From the NCBI GenBank assembly GCA_013215515.1, contig JABSPC010000151.1:1-16955 (forward strand): a DNA stretch of 16,955 nucleotides. Direction: 5' to 3'. How positions within the stretch are numbered: position 1 is the stretch's first letter; each line of letters begins with the position of its first letter. The translations under genes were made by a program, and so were the position numbers. Source of the DNA: Crocinitomicaceae bacterium (GTDB lineage Bacteria > Bacteroidota > Bacteroidia > Flavobacteriales_D > Crocinitomicaceae). The notes under the pieces are model-generated. The model ran no database searches. It was not told where the DNA came from and saw only the letters and a list, made by a program, of their open reading frames with translations. This document shows, piece after piece, positions 7,598-13,158 of this stretch.

Positions 7598-8271
7598 TCG
7601 AGTATATCTCTATCGGGACTTATGCCTTCGCGTTTAGAGATTGGGCTGTCAGCTGGCGGCTCAATTGTTCCGTCTACAATCTTATTAATGGTTGGTTGCA
7701 TGACCCAAATACCGACAATTGAAAACCAAAACAGGAAAAACTGTCCAATATATTCACTTGAACTTGCCTCCCTAGCAAGCTCAATGGATCTAAATGATTT
7801 CGCGTTAAACCAAAAAACATAAATCATGGCAAAAATGCTAAAGAAGTGTAAAGGGATAATTAAAATAAGCCAAGAAAGCATAGATAAGTCTGGTTCATTT
7901 CCTGCGAACCCTGCGGCTGACACATTCGAAATAAAAGAACTCATCCAAAAGCTAAAAAACAGGAAATACATCGCTGCTATGGCCATAAGAACTTTGAAAA
8001 GTCCTATTCGCATTGGTACGCTCTTAGGAACATATTTATAGAGTCCTATTCCAACAGATATTAGCCACCCAAACATTCCAAACGTTCCCAAGACTATAAT
8101 AATCGGGAGCCATTTTAATGACTTGAACATTTCGGCGACCTGCTCAGGGGTATCATTTATAGCAACTTTAGAGATCAATGTCCCCATGAAAACCATATTG
8201 AATAGCATTGGGACGGCAAACATTAATAGGAACAGTTGCCAATGTTTGGCTCGAAGGAAAAGATTAATCAT
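7594..8271 (-). CDS. Uncharacterised five-helix membrane protein
   Basis: A 225-residue protein with about five hydrophobic segments at residues 12-33, 54-77, 87-112, 130-154 and 175-197, followed by a charged cytoplasmic-looking tail. The segment SSSEYIGQFFLFWFSIVGIWVMQPTINKIV is of a kind recalled from unassigned Bacteroidota membrane proteins. No catalytic motif was seen. It starts two bases after the stop of the MOSC gene, so it is the third gene of the DksA-MOSC operon and is probably co-translated. Its TAA and the TAA of the receptor gene on the other strand share TTAA, which leaves no room for a separate terminator. Confidence 0.75.
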   Translation of the reverse strand: MINLFLRAKHWQLFLLMFAVPMLFNMVFMGTLISKVAINDTPEQVAEMFKSLKWLPIIIVLGTFGMFGWLISVGIGLYKYVPKSVPMRIGLFKVLMAIAAMYFLFFSFWMSSFISNVSAAGFAGNEPDLSMLSWLILIIPLHFFSIFAMIYVFWFNAKSFRSIELAREASSSEYIGQFFLFWFSIVGIWVMQPTINKIVDGTIEPPADSPISKREGISPDRDILD

Positions 8272-8273
8272 AA

Positions 8274-8897
8274 TTATCTGAATTTTTCCTTTGTAGCCTC
8301 AGCTAAGAATTCATCATCCAGTGCGCGTTGAACCAATTCTTGTGATTTGTTTTTGCTGAAGATTAATTTGAAGGTCTCAAAAACAGTTAAGCTCTTTGGA
8401 TTGGATTTTAACAATGTCATTTCATCTCCATTTTCGACCATTCCAGGTTCAAGAATGCGTAAATAACAACCACTTTTTTGGTAGGACACAAATTGCTTTA
8501 CGGCCTCTTTTGAATTGAAACGAATATTGAGTTTGAAGCAAGGCTGTCTAGGCTCTGAAACTTGCACTTTGGCATCACCAAGTTGGTAGACATCACCAAT
8601 ACGCATTTCCTTTTCATCGAGTCCCTTAATAGTTATGTTCTCTCCAAACATTCCGTAACTCCATTCAAGGTACGGATGCCTCGCTTGCCAATCAGGGTAA
8701 TTATCAGAAGCGAAAATATAACAGGCCTTGTCGATACCTCCATGATTCAGTCTGTCAATTACAGAATCGTCGGTTACCCCTTCAAGCCCCAAATAAATTG
8801 GTTCATCTACGGGGTTTTTGAATATTCCAGTTGTGATTTCTTCCTTGTTCCAAACGACAGTTCGAGAATTTCCGATATTTGTAGAGACTACTTTCAT
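8274..8897 (-). CDS. MOSC-domain protein, YiiM-like
   Basis: A 207-residue protein with a MOSC beta-barrel and a C-terminal three-helix (3-alpha) extension. Signatures are LNHGGIDKACYIFASDNYPDW (the H-G-G-x-D-K-A motif, 50-70), YGMFGENITIKGL (81-93), VSEPRQPCFKL with the conserved C120, and FETFKLIFSK in the tail. E. coli YiiM and its relatives use molybdenum cofactor to reduce N-hydroxylated bases such as 6-hydroxylaminopurine. That activity is family knowledge and is inferred here. The ATG overlaps the TGA of the zinc-finger gene as ATGA, so translation is coupled, and the next gene follows after two bases. Confidence 0.88.
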   Translation of the reverse strand: MKVVSTNIGNSRTVVWNKEEITTGIFKNPVDEPIYLGLEGVTDDSVIDRLNHGGIDKACYIFASDNYPDWQARHPYLEWSYGMFGENITIKGLDEKEMRIGDVYQLGDAKVQVSEPRQPCFKLNIRFNSKEAVKQFVSYQKSGCYLRILEPGMVENGDEMTLLKSNPKSLTVFETFKLIFSKNKSQELVQRALDDEFLAEATKEKFR

Positions 8898-9139
8898 CGA
8901 GCACAGTTAATACAAAAAAGACTTTCTGGTCGAATTAGAATGCGGCCAATTGGAATTTCGTTTTTACACTTCATGCAAATTCCAAAATCGCTACTTCCAA
9001 TATTCGAGTAAACCTTTTTCAGGTTGGTTAATTTTTCTTCAGCTTTCCTCAGTGCGGCTTCAACCACACTTCGATTGTTAATAGCATCCATTCGGGAAAC
9101 ACGACCAATTGCAATATCCGGTGCCATTGGTTTTACCAT
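8894..9139 (-). CDS. DksA/TraR-type zinc-finger protein, N-terminally shortened by in-frame stops
   Basis: An 81-residue reading frame carries the C4 zinc finger of the DksA/TraR family: C55 and C58 in GICMKCKNEIP, and C76 and C79 in FCINCAR. The segment PMAPDIAIGRVSRMDAINNRS is characteristic of the Bacteroidota members of this family. These proteins bind RNA polymerase through its secondary channel or act as small zinc proteins; the exact role of this subgroup is not certain. Family members are usually about 110-120 residues, and the missing N-terminal coiled coil is present just upstream in the same frame but broken by TAG and TAA. The ATG used here follows that TAA with no gap. It may be translated by reinitiation, or the gene may be dead. 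It leads the operon with MOSC. Confidence 0.7.
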   Translation of the reverse strand: MVKPMAPDIAIGRVSRMDAINNRSVVEAALRKAEEKLTNLKKVYSNIGSSDFGICMKCKNEIPIGRILIRPESLFCINCAR

Positions 9140-9217
9140 TTACTTGTAATCGGCAATAGTATCCTATGTTTTGGCGATTTCTTCTTCAATCCTATTTTTG
9201 ATTTCTGCAGTAGCCAT
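9140..9217 (-). pseudogene. Stop-interrupted 5' part of the DksA/TraR-type gene
   Basis: Read on the minus strand from ATG at 9217, the frame gives MATAEIKNRIEEEIAKT, then TAG (9164-9166), DTIADYK, then TAA (9140-9142), and then continues in frame into MVKPMAPD of the zinc-finger gene. Homologues have a continuous helix here ending with a K-E-M-x-K-P type sequence, so the TAA is well explained as a GAA (Glu) codon changed by one base. A purine-rich AAGAGGAAA lies about 10 bases upstream of the ATG, as expected for a ribosome-binding site. The ancestral protein would have had 107 residues. No indel is needed to explain the break. Confidence 0.7.
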
Positions 9218-9281
9218 TAGTCATATTTCCTCTTAAATATAATCTAAATAAATAAACGGAATCGGTACATTACCTGATATT

Positions 9282-9665
9282 ATGGGAATTAAACGTCCAA
9301 TTTCATCTTTTCGCTCTATGTTTGGATTAAAATGTCCAAGATGTCGAAAGGGAAAATTGTTCACTCGAAGAGGTTTATTCGTCTATCGAGAGATGCTTAA
9401 AATGCCAGAAAATTGCGCTGTTTGTAATCAGAAATTTGAAATAGAACCGGGCTTTTGGATCGGCGCCATGTGGATCAGTTACCCCTTTGTTGTGGCTATT
9501 GAAATGCCTTTTTTCTTCCTTGCTTTATTTGCAGATGACAACAATGTTTGGATCTACTTTGGCTTGATGATCGTCGCGTTTTTAATCACATGGCCATTTC
9601 TTGTTCGGATCGGAAGATCAGCATGGATTCATGTCTCTATTCGATATGATAAAGGGCTAGAATGA
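9282..9665 (+). CDS. DUF983 membrane protein
   Basis: A 127-residue protein with two CxxC pairs (C18/C21 in LKCPRCRKGKLF and C45/C48 in CAVCNQKFEIEPGFWIGAMW), which probably bind zinc, followed by two transmembrane helices at about 62-83 and 88-110. The order and the F-E-x-E-P-G-F-W-x-G-A sequence are typical of DUF983. Its function is not established. It ends by overlapping the last nine bases of the convergent PorP/SprF gene. A duplicate fossil of its C-terminus lies about 1 kb downstream. Confidence 0.88.
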   Translation: MGIKRPISSFRSMFGLKCPRCRKGKLFTRRGLFVYREMLKMPENCAVCNQKFEIEPGFWIGAMWISYPFVVAIEMPFFFLALFADDNNVWIYFGLMIVAFLITWPFLVRIGRSAWIHVSIRYDKGLE

Positions 9666-10532
9666 AATTGAGCTCATCCTGCGAAAATCTCTGGGTTGAA
9701 CTGTATATTTCATAACATAACCCAGTGTAAATTCATGGCTTGTGCTAAACGAAGAAGAAAGTTTATTTACTGTTCTGTCATAAGCGTAAGCAATTCTAAA
9801 TTGATCGTTAATATCCCATCCAATGTGCGCTATGTAAGTGTCCTTGCTCCGATACCCCACACCTAACATAAATTTATTGTAATAGACCACACGAGCGTTA
9901 AATTCGAGCACATGAAAACTATCACTCGTTTGGTATAGCCCTTCAAGATATAGGTCCAGATTCCATGTGAGTTCAAATATCTTGCGAAAATGAGCGTAAT
10001 AATGGGGGATGAGACTCGTCGCAGGGTCATTACTCAGTTCAATAGCAAACAACTGTGTTGCCCCCACTCCCGCAAGAATAGATTTTCCTTGATAGGCAAT
10101 ACCGGTATTAAAATTCAAGGTATTTGACCTTGATTCAATAGATGTCCCGGGGAACGAAAATGTATGCCTATAGAGGCTTGGTCCAGCACCAAATGAGATC
10201 CTGCGCGAATTACCTAATACCAGCTGATAGTTATAATTGGCTTGAATTTCTTGAAAGGTACCGTACCCGAATTTACCGCTTGTTATATTGCCACCAACTC
10301 CGTGATGTCTTCCAACTTTGGCGTTGTAATTGGCGAAAAATGTCCGAGGATTCCCCGAAATACTTGGCGATTGATTGCGGTACGACACCATCGCTTGGTG
10401 CTTATTTACCAAACCACTAGTGGCCGGATTGAATTCAGAATAGTTGTTCCAATACATGGAAGACAAATGTTCTTGCTGAGCATTAGTAGCAAAGCTTGAA
10501 AGAATCAGAGTTGTAAGTAGAAGTGCTTTCAT
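9657..10532 (-). CDS. PorP/SprF-family type IX secretion membrane protein (copy 1)
   Basis: A 291-residue outer-membrane protein with a signal peptide (MKALLLTTLILSSFATNAQ). It has the family start QQEHLSSMYWNNYSEFNPATSG, the conserved region after the signal of PorP/SprF proteins. The rest is amphipathic beta strands ending in Phe. PorP and SprF are associated with type IX secretion; SprF-type proteins are needed for export of particular giant adhesins such as SprB. No adhesin gene is adjacent, so the cargo is unknown. It is roughly 70 percent identical by eye to the next gene upstream, of which it is a tandem duplicate. About 50 bases of 5' flank are also shared, so it probably kept its own promoter. 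Confidence 0.88.
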   Translation of the reverse strand: MKALLLTTLILSSFATNAQQEHLSSMYWNNYSEFNPATSGLVNKHQAMVSYRNQSPSISGNPRTFFANYNAKVGRHHGVGGNITSGKFGYGTFQEIQANYNYQLVLGNSRRISFGAGPSLYRHTFSFPGTSIESRSNTLNFNTGIAYQGKSILAGVGATQLFAIELSNDPATSLIPHYYAHFRKIFELTWNLDLYLEGLYQTSDSFHVLEFNARVVYYNKFMLGVGYRSKDTYIAHIGWDINDQFRIAYAYDRTVNKLSSSFSTSHEFTLGYVMKYTVQPRDFRRMSSISF

Positions 10533-10586
10533 AGAATTAATCGTAGTAAATAATTATAATGACCGAATGCTAGGGAATGTTATAAT
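10533..10586 (-). promoter_or_regulatory. Upstream block conserved between the two PorP/SprF copies (copy 1)
   Basis: Written on the plus strand, ATCGTAGT (10540-10547), TAATTATAA (10551-10559) and ACCGAA (10562-10567) recur at a constant offset of 1002 bases upstream of copy 2 (11542, 11553 and 11564, with few changes). It is likely to be the promoter and leader carried along with the duplication. No exact TAnnTTTG box was found in it. Confidence 0.35.
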
Positions 10587-10610
10587 TTATAAATTTCATA
10601 TGTGTATTTA

Positions 10611-10664
10611 GAAGATCGGTATTGGCTTCGCATTTCTATTCGACCGGACAAAGGTTTAGAATGA
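10611..10664 (+). pseudogene. Fossil of the DUF983 3' end between the two PorP/SprF genes
   Basis: In one plus-strand frame the bases from 10623 encode WLRISIRPDKGLE and then TGA (10662-10664). The intact DUF983 gene ends WIHVSIRYDKGLE and then TGA (9663-9665). The two stops lie 999 bases apart, and the stop-over-stop overlap with the convergent PorP/SprF gene has the same geometry in both places. Nothing recognisable of DUF983 remains upstream of about 10611. The fossil survives because its last nine bases are also the end of the copy-2 coding sequence. Confidence 0.75.
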
Positions 10665-11534
10665 AGGTGTTCCGATATAGTGGCCATACTTACGCCTAAC
10701 TCTATATTTTACAACATAACCTAATGTAAATTCATGGCTTTCACCTAATGTGGTAGAAAGTTTACTTAGTCCTCTTTCATAAGCGTATGCAATTCTAAAA
10801 TGATCATCAATATCCCATCCAATGTGGGCTATATAAGTGTCCCTGCTACGGTAACCAACGCCTAGCATGAGTTTGTTATAAAAGAGTAGTCGAGCGTTAA
10901 ATTCGAGTGACTGGACAGCATTACTAGTTCGGTAAAGCCCTTCAAGGTACAGCTCTAAGCTTCTAGTGAGTGTAAAAATATTCCGAAAATGAGCGTAATA
11001 ATGGGGGCGGAGACTGGTCGTTATTGAGTCATTACTTAACTCAATTGCAAACAATTGTGTTGCACCAGCTCCTGCGAGAATGGATTGACCTTGATAAGCT
11101 ATACCAGTATTAAAATTCAAAACGTTTGATCTTGAATTAAAAGGAATCCAAGGGTCTGAAATTGTATTCGTAGTAAAGCTTGGTCCAGCACCAAAGGAGA
11201 GCCGACGAGAACCGCCTAATAGAAGCTGATAGCTATAATTGGTCTGAATCTCTTGATATTTATTGAATCCTATTGTACCGCTTGTTATATTGCCACTAAC
11301 CCCATGGCGCCTTCCTACTCTTGCGTTGTAATTGGCAAAAATAGTCCGTTCATTACCCGTAAGACTTGGGTTTTGGTTGCGATGCGAGATCATTCCTTGG
11401 TGCTTATTTTCCAGCCCACTGGTTGCGGGATTAATCTCAGAATAGTTATTCCAAAACATGGATGACAAATGTTCTTGCTGAGCGTTAGAAGTATAGCTCA
11501 AAAGAATCAGAATTGTAAATAGAGGTGCTTTCAT
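10656..11534 (-). CDS. PorP/SprF-family type IX secretion membrane protein (copy 2)
   Basis: A 292-residue paralogue of the following gene, with signal peptide MKAPLFTILILLSYTSNAQ and the same QQEHLSSMFWNNYSEINPATSG start. Conservation is strongest in the first 120 residues and in the YIAHIGWDI and SHEFTLGYV strands. The most divergent stretches are the loop near residues 120-135 and the last 15 residues. Both copies keep complete frames, in contrast with other damaged genes in the window, so both are probably under selection. It lies 64 bases downstream of the anti-sigma/barrel gene on the same strand and may be partly co-transcribed with it. A specialised cargo or dosage role for the pair is inference. 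Confidence 0.88.
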   Translation of the reverse strand: MKAPLFTILILLSYTSNAQQEHLSSMFWNNYSEINPATSGLENKHQGMISHRNQNPSLTGNERTIFANYNARVGRRHGVSGNITSGTIGFNKYQEIQTNYSYQLLLGGSRRLSFGAGPSFTTNTISDPWIPFNSRSNVLNFNTGIAYQGQSILAGAGATQLFAIELSNDSITTSLRPHYYAHFRNIFTLTRSLELYLEGLYRTSNAVQSLEFNARLLFYNKLMLGVGYRSRDTYIAHIGWDIDDHFRIAYAYERGLSKLSTTLGESHEFTLGYVVKYRVRRKYGHYIGTPSF

Positions 11535-11598
11535 AGAGTTGATCGTAGTGTCTAACTATAACAACCGAACCCTAAGTTAAGTTACAGAATCTATTTTT

Positions 11599-12708
11599 CT
11601 AAAGGTGGTATCGAAGGCCAAAATCAGTACCAAAGGAGGAGGTGTACGTTTTCAGAAAGTGAGAAGGAATGTGTTCCGTTCCTGTGAAAATATTCATGAT
11701 TCCATTGGAGTAATAGGCTCCTATATGTATGTCGAATGATCGACCGATAGGGAACACACCGTCTAACCCGAGATTAAGACCCACGTTTCCTTTTTTGAAT
11801 CCATCCGTAAGTACATTCCTAGATTCGCCGGCCCATTCTTCTTCGATAGAAATCATGTAACTTCCGAAAATTCCAGCATTCGCTTCAATTTTACTTCTCC
11901 CCATTTTAATGATCGGGTGAGCGTATGAAAGTTGAAACGTCTGATAATTTAAGGTCAGTGATTTTTTAATATAGCTCGCCCCAACGAAATCTTGATAGAA
12001 CTGAGATTCTTTATTGTTGAACAGCAGTTTTACTTCAAGTTGTACTCCTTTTTTGAGTTGACGCATTACTGAAAGGTTGTAGACATAATTAATTGAATAG
12101 ATGTTCGTAATATTACTTCCCTTATTCATTCCCTGTCTGCTTACGGCATTCATCATACTAGAATGCTTGAAATGAACTGACGCTCCAATGGACCACAATC
12201 CTCTTTCAGGTTTCCCCGTTGGGTTATCGAAATTAAGATCTCTTTGGTACTTTGTCGGTTCATTGAGAGGAAGCGTCACTAAATGAACATCTTCATCAAG
12301 AGGAGCAGGTGAAGTTTTAGGCGCAGCCTGGGTTAATTCTGGAGTTAATCTCTCGCCTAAAGGTTGAATCGATGGAGAAGCAAATTGAGGTTCCATTCTG
12401 ACATCATGAAAAGTTCCAGCTGGGTTGACTATTGGCTCCAACAACTGAGGTGTCTCAGAAATTACTGAATTTGGATTTGTCGAATTAGAATAGGAAGGAG
12501 TGCTTGAGGCCAGTTGAACCTGAGTTGAAGGAACAATTTCCGTTTCTGTATTTTCAATATCGCTTAATAAAAAGGGGATAAAAATGAAGAGAGCTGCAAC
12601 TGAAGCCGCTTTCATCCAAAGAAGACGAGAAGAACTATTACCATGAGAAACAGCTGATAATTCAGCGCTTATATTTTCCCAGACAGCAGGTTCTGGCTCC
12701 AAATCCAA
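11599..12708 (-). CDS. Anti-sigma-like N-terminus, one membrane helix, Pro/Ser/Thr-rich linker and outer-membrane-type beta-barrel
   Basis: A frame of 369 residues from a TTG at 12708. Residues 7-17 (PAVWENISAEL) carry the P-x-x-V-W-x-x-I motif of Bacteroidota anti-sigma-like proteins, and a second copy of the motif lies in the broken region upstream. Residues 31-48 form a single hydrophobic helix. Residues about 50-165 are a Pro/Ser/Thr-rich linker, and 168-369 are beta strands resembling the porin/PorT-like barrel fold, from RGLWSIGASVHF to FGTDFGLRYHL. If intact, the protein could run from the inner membrane to the outer membrane. No sigma-factor gene is adjacent. The start is doubtful: TTG 12708, or ATG 12615 (M32), where the helix would become a signal peptide and leave a plain exported barrel. 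Confidence 0.65.
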   Translation of the reverse strand: MDLEPEPAVWENISAELSAVSHGNSSSRLLWMKAASVAALFIFIPFLLSDIENTETEIVPSTQVQLASSTPSYSNSTNPNSVISETPQLLEPIVNPAGTFHDVRMEPQFASPSIQPLGERLTPELTQAAPKTSPAPLDEDVHLVTLPLNEPTKYQRDLNFDNPTGKPERGLWSIGASVHFKHSSMMNAVSRQGMNKGSNITNIYSINYVYNLSVMRQLKKGVQLEVKLLFNNKESQFYQDFVGASYIKKSLTLNYQTFQLSYAHPIIKMGRSKIEANAGIFGSYMISIEEEWAGESRNVLTDGFKKGNVGLNLGLDGVFPIGRSFDIHIGAYYSNGIMNIFTGTEHIPSHFLKTYTSSFGTDFGLRYHL

Positions 12709-12852
12709 CTTTTCTGAATTAGACTTGTACCAGAACTCCGACCAATTCTCAATTTTGGAATTGATCTTCTCCCATACATCGTCTTTTAACCCTGCGGCAG
12801 ACGATTCTTAGAAATGGCTTCTATACCACCTCTTTAACCAATCTTCCGACAT
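12709..12852 (-). pseudogene. Stop-interrupted 5' part of the anti-sigma/barrel gene
   Basis: From ATG at 12852 the minus strand reads MSEDWLKRWYRSHF, then TAA (12808-12810), then ESSAAGLKDDVWEKINSKIENW and on without another stop into the 369-residue frame. The DDVWEKI motif shows that this is coding sequence of the same protein. The ancestral product would have had 417 residues. There is no ATG between the stop and M32, so loss of the cytoplasmic part is likely unless a TTG is used. Confidence 0.6.
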
Positions 12853-13100
12853 AAAATTCAATTTCTTCTAGGATTAATGTTTTAAGTAAAACTTCTTCTG
12901 ATTCCCCCATAAAATATTATGCTACACAGGGCGAAACCAATAGTAGAAATTACTATGATTTTTTCCGAATTGTCAATTGCTCGATTTGTCTGAAAAAATA
13001 AATTAAAACAAATATCAATTAACCTGTACATACTAAATGTAAGTCGAAGAGTTATGGTCTTATACTCCTAACGCCACTTCGATTGAAAAGGGTTGCCTGA
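12853..13100. other. Intergenic region without recognisable genes
   Basis: Both strands are AT-rich with frequent stops. A 29-codon frame (12821-12910, minus) was seen but matches nothing known. TCGAAG and CTTCGA form a 6-base inverted repeat about 30 bases apart near 13044-13085. The ECF sigma-factor gene that often precedes an anti-sigma-like gene is absent. Confidence 0.5.
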
Positions 13101-13142
13101 AAAATAAAAAAGCTCCAACCGACAGAGTCAATAGGGGCTTTT
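13101..13142 (-). terminator. Rho-independent terminator of the MuiA-type gene
   Basis: The stem pairs 13108-13116 (AAAAGCTCC) with 13134-13142 (GGGGCTTTT), nine pairs including one G-T, around a 17-base loop. On the minus strand it is followed by TTTTATTTT. It starts 17 bases after the stop of the MuiA-type gene. Confidence 0.7.
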
Positions 13143-13158
13143 ACTATTGTAAAAAGTC

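Larger units (their letters stand above)
9624..11588. repeat. Tandem direct duplication of a ~1-kb unit (DUF983 3' end + PorP/SprF gene + its upstream region)
   Basis: Unit A spans about 9624-10586 and unit B about 10623-11588. Corresponding positions are offset by 999 bases at the gene 3' ends and 1002 at the 5' ends, because copy 2 is one codon longer. The units share the DUF983 C-terminus, the whole PorP/SprF gene and about 50 bases upstream of its start. Synonymous and non-synonymous changes are spread along the unit, so the duplication is not recent. Confidence 0.8.

Noticed and set aside
8562..9011. Plus-strand frame of 149 codons opposite the MOSC and zinc-finger genes
   Set aside because: Both opposite genes have clear family motifs; this frame has none and is a shadow.
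8894..9217. Alternative genetic code or programmed readthrough as the cause of the in-frame stops
   Set aside because: TAA, TAG and TGA all end intact genes normally in this window, and no recoding signal was seen; ordinary nonsense mutation is simpler.
9657..11534. PorP/SprF pair as part of a complete T9SS or SprB-type adhesin locus
   Set aside because: No adhesin or core T9SS gene (porK/L/M/N, sov) is present in the window.
12821..12910. 29-codon minus-strand frame beginning MGESEEVLLKTL, considered as the tail of a sigma factor
   Set aside because: It lacks any sigma-4 type sequence, is preceded by a stop a few codons earlier, and overlaps the better-supported MSEDW frame.
13044..13085. 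TCGAAG...CTTCGA inverted repeat as a terminator or operator
   Set aside because: The stem is only six bases with a loop of about 30 and no T-run; this is within chance expectation.
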